Positions 1-7,489 of a DNA stretch of 13,937 nucleotides are shown here, one piece after another (position 1 is the stretch's first letter; every line of letters starts with the position of its first letter). The translations under genes and the position numbers were made by a program. The stretch comes from DASPUI01 sp035622995 (GTDB lineage Bacteria > Verrucomicrobiota > Verrucomicrobiia > Chthoniobacterales > UBA10450), in NCBI GenBank assembly GCA_035622995.1, contig DASPUI010000094.1, positions 1-13,937 of the forward strand, given 5' to 3'. The notes under the pieces were generated by a model. The model saw only the letters and a program-made list of their open reading frames with translations, searched no databases and was not told the DNA's origin.

Positions 1-427
1 CATCCTGTGCGACCATTTGCGCTGCGTAGGCCGTGCTTTTACGCGAGCCTTTGAAACCGACCTTTCCTGCACTCGACCAGCCGATTACGTTGCCGTTCAA
101 ATCGGTGATGGTAACAATCGTGTTGTTGAACGTCGCCAAGACGTGGGCGATTCCGGAATGAACATTCTTGCTTCCCTTTGCCTTAACAATTTTAGGTTTT
201 TCGACATCATCTCCATCGAGCGACAAATTTTCGCGCGGAGTTTCTGCTGCTGTCTCCGCCTTGGCTGGCTTGGCGGATTTCTTCGCGGCCGGCTTCGATT
301 CCGTTTTAGCCTGAGGGGCCTCCGGGGTTTTTGCTTCAGCTGACGGCTCAGGTTTCGCTGCGGCTTCTATCGGAGCCTCACCTTTGGTCGTTTTACCCTT
401 TGCTTTTGATTTTTTTTCTTCGGCCAT
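1..427 (-). CDS. rpsK: Small ribosomal subunit protein uS11 (S11), partial, with long N-terminal extension
   Basis: uS11 lies on the 30S platform and helps shape the mRNA exit region. The window holds 142 codons from the ATG at 427; the C-terminal part runs off the left edge. From about residue 88 the protein matches the family core (SGIAHVLATFNNTIVTITD, then GFKGSRKSTAYAAQ). Before it lies an extension of roughly 72 residues relative to E. coli S11, rich in Lys, Ala, Glu and Pro (start MAEEKKSKAKGK), with a short acidic patch (LDGDD, residues 70-74). It is read in the same frame without a stop, and no ATG lies close to the core, so I take the upstream ATG as the start. The gene follows rpsM after 9 nt. 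Family identity is certain; the role of the extension is unknown. Confidence 0.96.
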   Translation of the reverse strand, partial: MAEEKKSKAKGKTTKGEAPIEAAAKPEPSAEAKTPEAPQAKTESKPAAKKSAKPAKAETAAETPRENLSLDGDDVEKPKIVKAKGSKNVHSGIAHVLATFNNTIVTITDLNGNVIGWSSAGKVGFKGSRKSTAYAAQMVAQD

Positions 428-436
428 TCTTAGAAA

Positions 437-832
437 TTAAACTTTACCAGCTTTAGCTTCAGGATTGCGAATCACGCCAACGGTCTTTCTGGGGCCCTTC
501 CTCGTGCGCGCATTGGTCGAGGTCCGCTGCCCGCGAACCGGCAAACCGCGGCGATGCCGAATGCCCCGATAGCAATTGATCGCCTGCAACCGTTTCAAGT
601 TGCTCTGCAATTCGCGCCGAAGATCGCCTTCGATCTTGATTTTATTATTCGTGATCGCGTGAATGATTTCGTTGATTTGCTGCGGCGTAAGATCTTTCGC
701 GCGCGTATTTGGGTCGATGTTTGTCTGTTCCAGAATCCGGCGCGATGTGGCAAACCCAATTCCGTAAATGTAGGTGAGCGATGCTTCGATGCGCTTTTGT
801 GCCGGAATCTCGACTCCCAGTAATCGTGGCAT
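437..832 (-). CDS. rpsM: Small ribosomal subunit protein uS13 (S13)
   Basis: uS13 sits in the head of the 30S subunit, contacts P-site tRNA with its basic tail and forms an intersubunit bridge to the 50S. The 131-residue product starts MPRLLGVEIPAQKRIEASL and carries the family signatures YIYGIGFATSRRIL near the N-terminus, CYRGIRHRRGLPVRGQRT in the second half, and the basic NARTRKGPRKT segment before the tail. It is slightly longer than E. coli S13 (118), with a short Lys/Ala tail. The start at 832 matches the family N-terminus exactly. No Shine-Dalgarno sequence is visible in the AT-rich 36-nt gap behind rpmJ. It lies between rpmJ and rpsK, the usual alpha-operon order. Confidence 0.98.
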   Translation of the reverse strand: MPRLLGVEIPAQKRIEASLTYIYGIGFATSRRILEQTNIDPNTRAKDLTPQQINEIIHAITNNKIKIEGDLRRELQSNLKRLQAINCYRGIRHRRGLPVRGQRTSTNARTRKGPRKTVGVIRNPEAKAGKV

Positions 833-843
833 GGTGTAAGTAG

Positions 844-859
844 AAAGTTACAAAGTTAA
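844..859. repeat. Tandem 8-mer AAAGTTAC/AAAGTTAA in the rpmJ-rpsM gap
   Basis: Two head-to-tail copies of AAAGTTA with period 8 occupy half of the 36-nt gap between rpmJ and rpsM. On the transcribed strand this reads TTAACTTTGTAACTTTC. It lies exactly where a ribosome binding site for rpsM would be expected, and no purine-rich Shine-Dalgarno sequence is present. With only two copies it may be chance low complexity. Confidence 0.4.
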
Positions 860-868
860 ATCGATTTT

Positions 869-982
869 TCAGCCCTGGCGCTGTTTATGTCGCGGGTTCT
901 TGCAAATAACGCGCACGACGTTCTTGCGCTTCACAATCTTGCAAGCCTCACACAATCTTTTTACTGATGGTCGCACTTTCAT
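869..982 (-). CDS. rpmJ: Large ribosomal subunit protein bL36 (L36), zinc-ribbon type
   Basis: This 37-residue gene has the sequence start MKVRPSVKRLCEACKIVKRK and ends NPRHKQRQG. bL36 is a small bacterial protein of the 50S subunit that binds 23S rRNA late in assembly. Cys11, Cys14, Cys27 and His32 form the CX2C...CX4H zinc ribbon, so this is the zinc-binding (C+) form rather than the zinc-independent paralogue. Length is typical (37-38). It sits between infA and rpsM, the standard place. No convincing Shine-Dalgarno sequence precedes the ATG; a possible terminator hairpin lies 24 nt upstream. Confidence 0.97.
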   Translation of the reverse strand: MKVRPSVKRLCEACKIVKRKNVVRVICKNPRHKQRQG

Positions 983-1005
983 AAAAGTTGATTGTCGATC
1001 TAACG

Positions 1006-1031
1006 AAAAACGCAGGCCGATCGCCCGCGTT
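1006..1031 (-). terminator. Candidate intrinsic terminator or attenuator between infA and rpmJ
   Basis: Read on the minus strand, the gap after the infA stop holds AACGCGGGC, a five-base loop GATCG, and GCCTGCGTT followed by a short T run (five T in total, two inside the stem). The stem is 9 base pairs including one G-U pair. A GC-rich stem directly followed by T residues is the form of a Rho-independent terminator. The T tract is short, and the operon continues 24 nt later with rpmJ, so partial termination is more likely than a full stop. Confidence 0.5.
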
Positions 1032-1035
1032 GTCC

Positions 1036-1254
1036 TCACTTTTGGCGGAAGGTAATCCGCCCCTTCGACAAATCGTAGGGAGAGATCTCTAGCATAACTT
1101 TGTCGCCTGGCAAGATGCGAATGAAGTGCAGCCGCATTTTCCCGGAAATATGCGCCAGCACCCGGTGGCCGTTTGGCAGCTCGACCCGGAACATCGTGTT
1201 CGGCAGCAGCTCGACAACGGTGCCTTCTACTTCAATTGCGTCTTTGCGCGCCAT
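1036..1254 (-). CDS. infA: Translation initiation factor IF-1
   Basis: IF-1 is an essential OB-fold protein that binds the ribosomal A site during initiation and works with IF-2 and IF-3. The 72-residue product has the full family length and motifs: EVEGTVVELLPNTMFRVEL, NGHRVLAHISGKMR, and ISPYDLSKGRITFR. The start at 1254 is fixed, because no alternative in-frame start lies just upstream. The first 28 nt are inside the end of map in another frame. The nearest purine-rich site, AAGGAGG, lies 16 nt upstream within map, further than usual, with a small inverted repeat (CAGAAATTCTG) in between. Confidence 0.98.
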   Translation of the reverse strand: MARKDAIEVEGTVVELLPNTMFRVELPNGHRVLAHISGKMRLHFIRILPGDKVMLEISPYDLSKGRITFRQK

Positions 1255-2003
1255 GTCAGAATTTCTGGCTCCTCCTTTGTGATCAAAACAGTGTGCTCAA
1301 AGTGGGCCGACGGCAGACCATCCGCCGTCCGGACCGTCCAACCGTCTTCCAGCAGTCTAACCTCCGAAACCCCCATGTTAACCATCGGTTCGATCGCCAG
1401 GGTCATTCCTGCTTTCAATTTCGGACCGCTCCCTCGCCGCCCATAATTCGGAATTTGCGGCTCTTCGTGCATCTTGCGGCCAACGCCGTGACCGACGAAC
1501 TCGCGGACCACCGAAAATCCAAACTGCCGCGCTTCATCTTCGATTTCCGCGCAAATGTCGCCAACGCGCGAGCCCTCGCGTGCGGCCGCAATTGCCTGCG
1601 AGAGCGCGTTTTCGGTTGTTCGCAACAATTGATCGATCCGTTGGTCAACGATTCCGACAGCAACCGTGGTCGCGTTGTCTCCGACCCAACCTTCTTCAAC
1701 CACCCCGATGTCGAGTTTGACAATGTCGCCGTACTGGATCCGACGCTGACTTCCGATTCCATGAACGACCTCGTCATTGAGCGAGATACAAATGTTTCCA
1801 GGAAAAACGCGATGACCAAGGCGATATCCGAGAAACGCGCTCTTCACCCGAGCATCATTCATAAAGTCCGCCGCCGCTTCGTCCACTTCTTTGGTCGTTA
1901 TTCCGGGACGGATCAACTCGCTGACGCGGTCAAGAATGTCGCTGGCGCTGCGGCAGGCTTGACGCATCTTCTCAATTTCCTTCACGCTTTTGATCGGAAT
2001 CAT
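1227..2003 (-). CDS. map: Methionine aminopeptidase, type I
   Basis: This enzyme removes the initiator methionine from nascent proteins at the ribosome exit. The 258-residue product matches the type Ia pita-bread fold without a zinc-finger N-terminal extension. The five metal ligands are in place: Asp98 (KLDIG), Asp109 (VGDNATT), His172 (GHGVG), Glu205 (AIEPM) and Glu236 (HFEHT); catalytic His81 (VHGIG) and His179 are also present. The start MIPIKSVKEIEKMRQA fits the family, and its ATG overlaps the adk stop by 4 nt (ATGA). The family normally ends near the EILTWR motif; here six further residues run 28 nt into infA. Co-location with secY and ribosomal genes is common in bacteria. Confidence 0.97.
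   Translation of the reverse strand: MIPIKSVKEIEKMRQACRSASDILDRVSELIRPGITTKEVDEAAADFMNDARVKSAFLGYRLGHRVFPGNICISLNDEVVHGIGSQRRIQYGDIVKLDIGVVEEGWVGDNATTVAVGIVDQRIDQLLRTTENALSQAIAAAREGSRVGDICAEIEDEARQFGFSVVREFVGHGVGRKMHEEPQIPNYGRRGSGPKLKAGMTLAIEPMVNMGVSEVRLLEDGWTVRTADGLPSAHFEHTVLITKEEPEILTWRAKTQLK
1271..1277 (-). promoter_or_regulatory. Shine-Dalgarno sequence inside map, probably serving infA at unusual distance
   Basis: AAGGAGG on the minus strand is a strong anti-SD match lying within the last codons of map. It ends 16 nt before the infA ATG (14 nt if the second GGAG is counted). The spacer contains the inverted repeat CAGAAATTCTG, which could fold and shorten the effective distance. It encodes Lys-Glu-Glu in map, so it could also be coding coincidence. 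Confidence 0.45.
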
Positions 2004-2649
2004 CCGTTGTCTTCGATTAGCCTAGAAATGTCGGCGAAAACCGTTTCGCGGTCACGATTTCCGTCGATTCGTCTCAAGATGGACTTTTTACCATAAAAAT
2101 CCGCCAGCGGCTGAGTTTTAGAATTAAATTCGCGCAAACGCGCTTGCAAAATATTCGGGTCGTCATCGTTTCTTCGCTCAAGTCGGCCCTCGCAGTACGG
2201 ACAAATCGGGCGATCATCAAAGTGCGCGCTATCCGCGCTCGTGGTAAAACCACAAGTGCGACATTGCAATCGCCCCGCGATTCGCGCGCGCACGGTTTCC
2301 TCCGAAACCTCGAGCCATATTGCGTAATCAAGCGACGCCTTCAGAGCACTCAATGTTGCGGCAAGACTTTCCGCCTGAGGCAGCGTTCGCGGAAATCCGT
2401 CGAAGACGAAACCATAGCCGCCGTGCAAATGCAGCCAATCTTCGATCAGTTTCACGATCGTTTTATCGGGAACGAGGTCTCCGCGCTGCAGCACTTCCGC
2501 GGTTTGGAGGCCGAGCGGCGTACCAAGATCCTTTTCGCGCCGCAGAATTGCTCCTGGCGACGTTACCGGAATTCCAAATTGCCGGGTAATCAGTTCGGCC
2601 TGAGTCCCCTTGCCCGAGCCGGGCGCGCCCAACAAGACAAGTCGCCGTT

Positions 2650-2653
<4 letters not shown>
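2000..2653 (-). CDS. adk: Adenylate kinase (zinc-lid type) with altered AMP-site motif
   Basis: Adenylate kinase interconverts ATP + AMP and two ADP in the cytoplasm. I place the start at the GTG at 2653, giving 217 residues (MKRRLVLLGAPGSGKGTQAE): it overlaps the secY stop as GTGA and fits the family N-terminus, whereas a longer reading would be buried in secY. Visible motifs are the P-loop GAPGSGKGT (9-17), DGFPRT (85-90), GR (127-128), RRNDDDP and the later catalytic ARLREF. The LID has Cys131, Cys134, Cys151 and Cys154 with CX2C-X16-CX2C spacing, the structural zinc site of Gram-positive-type enzymes. The usual STGD motif of the AMP site reads TSPGAILR (31-38), so Thr and Asp are replaced by Pro and Ala. 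It could therefore be a nucleoside monophosphate kinase with shifted preference, but adk is the best call. Confidence 0.92.
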
Positions 2654-4155
<1,502 letters not shown>

Positions 4156-4181
4156 CTGCCAACCTTAAGAAGCCATGGCAG
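4156..4181 (-). promoter_or_regulatory. Inverted repeat flanking the secY ribosome binding site
   Basis: In the rplO-secY gap the minus strand reads CTGCCA, a 14-nt loop containing TTAAGG, and TGGCAG, which ends directly at the secY ATG. The 6-bp arms match perfectly, and the loop carries the only Shine-Dalgarno-like bases (AAGG). A fold here would present or hide the secY start region. The stem is short, so it may be chance. Confidence 0.3.
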
Positions 4182-4187
4182 CGCGCG

Positions 4188-4757
4188 CTACCGCTTCCGC
4201 GAAGCCCTCTTCGGCTTCGCGTTCGAAGTTGTCTTCCGTTTCTTTTTTCCCGAAGTCGCTTCTTCCACCGCTGGACTGGCTTTGTCCTTTTCCGCAACCG
4301 GCTCAGCTCTGCGCTCGCGAATCGTGATCGTTCCGCCAGCTTTGTCGATCTTCGCCCGGGCCGACTGGCTGACCTTATCAACTTCGATTTTCAGCGCGTG
4401 TTTTAATTCGCCGTCGCCTAACAACTTGATCCCGATGATATTGCCGCGTACGAGTTTCGCTTCCCGCAGCATTTGCTCGTTCACACTCGTTCCTGCCTTG
4501 AATTCATTTAAATCCGCCAAATTCACAATCGCGTAGTTCTTGTGAAAAGCGGCATTGTTGAATCCGCGCTTGGGCAATCGCCGAATGAGCGGCATTTGTC
4601 CACCTTCGAACCCCAAACGAATACTTCCACCAGACCGTGCTTTCTGACCCTTGTGGCCTTTGCCGCTGGTTTTTCCGTGACCGGAACTTTCGCCACACCC
4701 AAGTCGCTTCACGCGATGACGCGCGCCTGGTCGCGGCCGCAAATCATGCAATCGCAT
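4188..4757 (-). CDS. rplO: Large ribosomal subunit protein uL15 (L15) with basic C-terminal tail
   Basis: uL15 binds 23S rRNA and joins late in 50S assembly. I choose the ATG at 4757 (MRLHDLRPRPGARHRVKR), which matches the family N-terminus and forms a TGATG junction with the rpsE stop; a GTG one codon upstream (4760) is also possible. Core motifs are GCGESSGHGKTSGKGHKGQK (20-39), GFEGGQMPLIRRLPKRGFNN and the C-terminal KIDKAGGTITI. The family normally ends near residue 145-150. Here about 40 further residues follow, first acidic/Ala-rich and then strongly basic, ending KPKRASRKR. The usual upstream neighbour rpmD is absent. Confidence 0.97.
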   Translation of the reverse strand: MRLHDLRPRPGARHRVKRLGCGESSGHGKTSGKGHKGQKARSGGSIRLGFEGGQMPLIRRLPKRGFNNAAFHKNYAIVNLADLNEFKAGTSVNEQMLREAKLVRGNIIGIKLLGDGELKHALKIEVDKVSQSARAKIDKAGGTITIRERRAEPVAEKDKASPAVEEATSGKKKRKTTSNAKPKRASRKR

Positions 4758-5302
4758 CACGATTCACCCTTTCCGTCGCGCTTGATACCGCGCACTTTTA
4801 AAATCTCGTCCCGCCGGCGCAACGACCGCAGCGCTGCCAACGTCGCCTTGACGACATTTGCGTGATTGCTCGAGCCTAACGATTTGGCGAGAACATCGCG
4901 GATCCCCGCCGCTTCCACAACCGCGCGCACACCCCCTCCCGCAATCACGCCCGTTCCAGGCGATGCGGGGCGAAGCAAAACTCGGCCGCCGCCGAATTCG
5001 CCGATCGCCTCATGCGGGATGGTGTTCTCACGCAGCGAAACTTTTTCCATCGATTTGCGGGCCGACTCTGAAGCCTTCCGAATCGCCTCCGAAACTTCGT
5101 TCGCTTTTCCGAAACCGATTCCAACGCTCCCGTCGTGATCGCCCGCAACAATCAACGCGCTGAAACTGAAGCGTCGCCCACCTTTAACTACTTTGGCGCA
5201 ACGGTTGATAAATACGACCTTCTCGGTCGTATCTCCTTTTTGCGCCGGAGCCTTGTCGACGTTACGCGAATCCTGCCGCCTACCTCTGTTTGGTTCTGCC
5301 AT
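4757..5302 (-). CDS. rpsE: Small ribosomal subunit protein uS5 (S5)
   Basis: uS5 is a 30S protein at the mRNA entry site, involved in decoding accuracy and helicase activity. The 181-residue product contains the double-stranded RNA-binding-like N-domain with FINRCAKVVKGGRRFSFSAL (about 31-50) and GDHDGSVGIGFGKANEV, and the C-domain with GGGRVLLRPASPGTGVIAGG and ALRSLRRRDEI. The N-terminus carries about 20 extra polar residues before the core (MAEPNRGRRQDSRN). The start at 5302 follows the rplR stop after 3 nt. Its stop runs directly into rplO, leaving no room for rpmD (uL30). Confidence 0.98.
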   Translation of the reverse strand: MAEPNRGRRQDSRNVDKAPAQKGDTTEKVVFINRCAKVVKGGRRFSFSALIVAGDHDGSVGIGFGKANEVSEAIRKASESARKSMEKVSLRENTIPHEAIGEFGGGRVLLRPASPGTGVIAGGGVRAVVEAAGIRDVLAKSLGSSNHANVVKATLAALRSLRRRDEILKVRGIKRDGKGES

Positions 5303-5305
5303 GAG

Positions 5306-5668
5306 TTAGAACTTTAATCCGCCTTGGCGGGCCGCATCCGCCAAAGCTTTTACTTTTCCGTGATAAACGAAACCGCCGCGATCGAAAACCACGCTTTCGA
5401 TCTTTTTTGCTTTGGCCCGCTCGGCGATTGTTTTACCGATGACTTCGGCACTCGCGCGATTTGCCGCCACTTTACTTTTGCCTAACGACTTCTCCGTGGT
5501 GGCGGCTGCAGCCAAAGTTGTGCCGCCGTCGTCGTCAATCACTTGTGCATAAACATGCTTCCCGGAAAAATGGATCGACAGTCGCGGTCGCTTTGCCGTT
5601 CCGATTACTTTTTTCCGAATGCGCCGGTGCAGCCGAGAACGAGCGGCTTTACGATTAAAAGTGGCCAT
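5306..5668 (-). CDS. rplR: Large ribosomal subunit protein uL18 (L18)
   Basis: uL18 binds 5S rRNA and, with uL5, builds the central protuberance of the 50S subunit. The 120-residue product from the ATG at 5668 (MATFNRKAARSRLHRRIRKK) has the family length and motifs RPRLSIHFSGKHVYAQVIDD, KSLGKSKVAANRASAEVIGK and the C-terminal VFDRGGFVYHGKVKALADAA. The frame stays open further upstream into rplF, but that stretch has no family similarity, and the ATG is 1 nt after the rplF stop (TAG-T-ATG). Confidence 0.98.
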   Translation of the reverse strand: MATFNRKAARSRLHRRIRKKVIGTAKRPRLSIHFSGKHVYAQVIDDDGGTTLAAAATTEKSLGKSKVAANRASAEVIGKTIAERAKAKKIESVVFDRGGFVYHGKVKALADAARQGGLKF

Positions 5669-5669
5669 A

Positions 5670-6209
5670 CTATTGGACGGTTTTGCCCTCCTTGCGCCGG
5701 ATCTGCTCGCCGGCGTAACGAACGCCCTTGCCCTTGTACGGCTCAGGCGGGTAGTAACGGCGGATATCGGCTGCAACCTGGCCCACTAATTTCTTGTCGA
5801 TGCCTTGAATCGTCAGCTTGGTGTTATCGGTCACCGTGATCTTGATCTCTTTTGGGATCGGAAACAAAACCGGATGAGAAAAACCGAGATTGAGATTCAA
5901 ATTTTGTCCCTGCACCGCGGCTTTAAAGCCAACTCCCTCGATTTCCAGCTGTTTGCTGAATCCCTCGCTCACGCCTTGCACCATGTTATGCACCAGCGCA
6001 CGCGAAAGACCGTGCAACGCTTTCACACTTCTCGTCTCGGCAGTTCTAGCCAGCGAAATTTTGTTGTTGTCGATCTTGGCCGAAATGTCGCGCGGCAATT
6101 TCCAGCTCAGTTTGCCTTTCGGACCCTCCACTGAAACTGCTCCGTCGTTGCCAACGTTTACCTTCACTTTGTCGGGAATATCGACCGGTTTATTTCCAAT
6201 TCGCGACAT
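5670..6209 (-). CDS. rplF: Large ribosomal subunit protein uL6 (L6)
   Basis: uL6 has two repeated alpha/beta domains and sits near the factor-binding site of the 50S subunit. The product from the ATG at 6209 is 179 residues, the family length. Motifs: MSRIGNKPVDIPDKVKVNV at the start, VEGPKGKLSWKLPRDI in the first domain, GFSKQLEIEGVGFKAAVQG at the domain junction, and the signature RYYPPEPYKGKGVRYAGEQI close to the C-terminus. An in-frame TTG four codons upstream is less likely as a start. It follows rpsH after 5 nt without a clear Shine-Dalgarno sequence, suggesting coupled translation. Confidence 0.98.
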   Translation of the reverse strand: MSRIGNKPVDIPDKVKVNVGNDGAVSVEGPKGKLSWKLPRDISAKIDNNKISLARTAETRSVKALHGLSRALVHNMVQGVSEGFSKQLEIEGVGFKAAVQGQNLNLNLGFSHPVLFPIPKEIKITVTDNTKLTIQGIDKKLVGQVAADIRRYYPPEPYKGKGVRYAGEQIRRKEGKTVQ

Positions 6210-6214
6210 AAGAT

Positions 6215-6613
6215 TTACCAAACGAAGGCGAGCAATTCGCCGCCGACTTTTTGCCTTTTTGCTTCGCGACCGGACATCACACCGCGCGGGGTGGATAAAA
6301 TCGCCGTGCCCATTCCGCCAAGCACTCGCGGAATTTCATCAGCACCCACATAGCGTCTCAAACCGGGCCGGCTTACTCGTCGCAAACCGGTGATCGCGCA
6401 GGTGTGATCGATCAGTTTGTTGGTGATTTTAATTCGCGGGTGTGCCGCTGTGGTTTCGACGGCGTAATCGGCGATATAGCCTTCGTCTTTCAAAATGCGT
6501 GCGACTTCGGCCTTGATCTTCGAGTACGGAATGAAAACGTCGATCTTCTGCGCGCGCGCACCATTACGCACACGCGCCAAAAAGTCAGCAATAGGATCGG
6601 TAACTGTACTCAT
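6215..6613 (-). CDS. rpsH: Small ribosomal subunit protein uS8 (S8)
   Basis: uS8 binds the central domain of 16S rRNA and is a primary assembly protein; in E. coli it also represses the spc operon by binding its mRNA. The 132-residue product starts MSTVTDPIADFLARVRNGAR and contains FIPYSKIKAEVARILKDEGY, the loop GLRRVSRPGLRRYV and the family signature STPRGVMSGREAKRQKVGG before the end LLAFVW. It lies 4 nt after the rplE stop; in most bacteria rpsN lies in between, but here there is no room for it. Confidence 0.98.
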   Translation of the reverse strand: MSTVTDPIADFLARVRNGARAQKIDVFIPYSKIKAEVARILKDEGYIADYAVETTAAHPRIKITNKLIDHTCAITGLRRVSRPGLRRYVGADEIPRVLGGMGTAILSTPRGVMSGREAKRQKVGGELLAFVW

Positions 6614-6617
6614 GAAA

Positions 6618-7190
6618 TCAGGTGGCTTGCGCAGCCGGCTTTTTCGCGCGGTCGGTAAAAGGCATTCCCATTTCGCTCAAAAGCGACTTGGCCTCTTCAT
6701 CGGTTCGCGCGGTGGTGACGATTGTAACATCAAAACCGATGTTGCGCTTGATTTTATCGAGCTCGACTTCGGGAAAGATTGACTGGTCGGAAACACCCAG
6801 GGTGTAGTTTCCGTGGCCATCGAAACAACGCGGCGAGACACCGCGGAAATCGCGAATGCGCGGCAGGGCGGCTTTGATCAGGCGCTCCAGAAATTCATAC
6901 ATGCGCTGACCGCGCAGCGTCACTTTCGCGCCGATCAATTGATCTTTGCGCAGCTTGAAATTCGCGATGCTCTTCTTGGCCCGTGTCTCGACCGGATGCT
7001 GGCCTGTAATCAGCGATAGCTCGGCCTTGGCCTCGTCCAACGCTTGCTTGACGTCATCTTGCGAGCCAACCGAGGTGTTGACCACCACTTTCGCCACCCG
7101 CGGCACCTGGTGCACGTTTTTGTAACTGTGCCGCTGCTTCAAGGCCGGCATGACGCGCTCTTTGTAATGACGGTAAAATTCGTTTTCCAT
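6618..7190 (-). CDS. rplE: Large ribosomal subunit protein uL5 (L5)
   Basis: uL5 binds 5S rRNA in the central protuberance and contacts P-site tRNA. The 190-residue product carries NVHQVPRVAKVVVNTSVG (24-41), AKAELSLITGQHPVETRAKK, IANFKLRKDQLIGAKVTLRG and RDFRGVSPRCFDGHGNYTLG, followed by the C-terminal IGFDVTIVTTARTDEEA and GMPF motifs. The end KKPAAQAT is a short Ala-rich addition to the usual 179-180 residues. The ATG overlaps the rplX stop by one base (TGATG). Confidence 0.98.
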   Translation of the reverse strand: MENEFYRHYKERVMPALKQRHSYKNVHQVPRVAKVVVNTSVGSQDDVKQALDEAKAELSLITGQHPVETRAKKSIANFKLRKDQLIGAKVTLRGQRMYEFLERLIKAALPRIRDFRGVSPRCFDGHGNYTLGVSDQSIFPEVELDKIKRNIGFDVTIVTTARTDEEAKSLLSEMGMPFTDRAKKPAAQAT

Positions 7191-7489
7191 CAGGCCGCTT
7201 TCTTCTCAGATTTTTTTACCGCCTTTTTGGTCGACTTCTTTTCGGTCTTTGACTCCCGTTCGAGCAATTTCACATTCGAAATGTGAATTGGCCCTTCGCG
7301 TTCGGCGATTTTACCCTGCGGATTATCCTGAGACTTTCGCAAGTGCTTTTTGATAATCCGGACACCCTCGATCAACACCCGCTGTTTGCGCGGAATCACT
7401 TCAAGAATTTTTCCGGACGAACCTTTAAAGTTCCCTGAGATCACTTCGACGTTGTCGCCTTTTTTGACGTGGAACTTGACTCGATTCAT
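7190..7489 (-). CDS. rplX: Large ribosomal subunit protein uL24 (L24)
   Basis: uL24 is an early 50S assembly protein near the exit tunnel. The 99-residue product opens with the KOW motif (FHVKKGDNVEVISGNFKGSS, 6-25), then GKILEVIPRKQRVLIEGV and the IIKKHLRKSQDNPQGKI and REGPIHISNVKLL segments. After the core it ends with a Lys-rich tail of about 20 residues (KTEKKSTKKAVKKSEKKAA). The ATG overlaps the rplN stop (ATGA). Confidence 0.98.
   Translation of the reverse strand: MNRVKFHVKKGDNVEVISGNFKGSSGKILEVIPRKQRVLIEGVRIIKKHLRKSQDNPQGKIAEREGPIHISNVKLLERESKTEKKSTKKAVKKSEKKAA

Noticed and set aside
1173..2096. Open frame of 307 codons on the plus strand opposite map and infA
   Set aside because: It lies fully antisense to well-conserved genes, has no recognisable domain, and its composition reflects the opposite codons.
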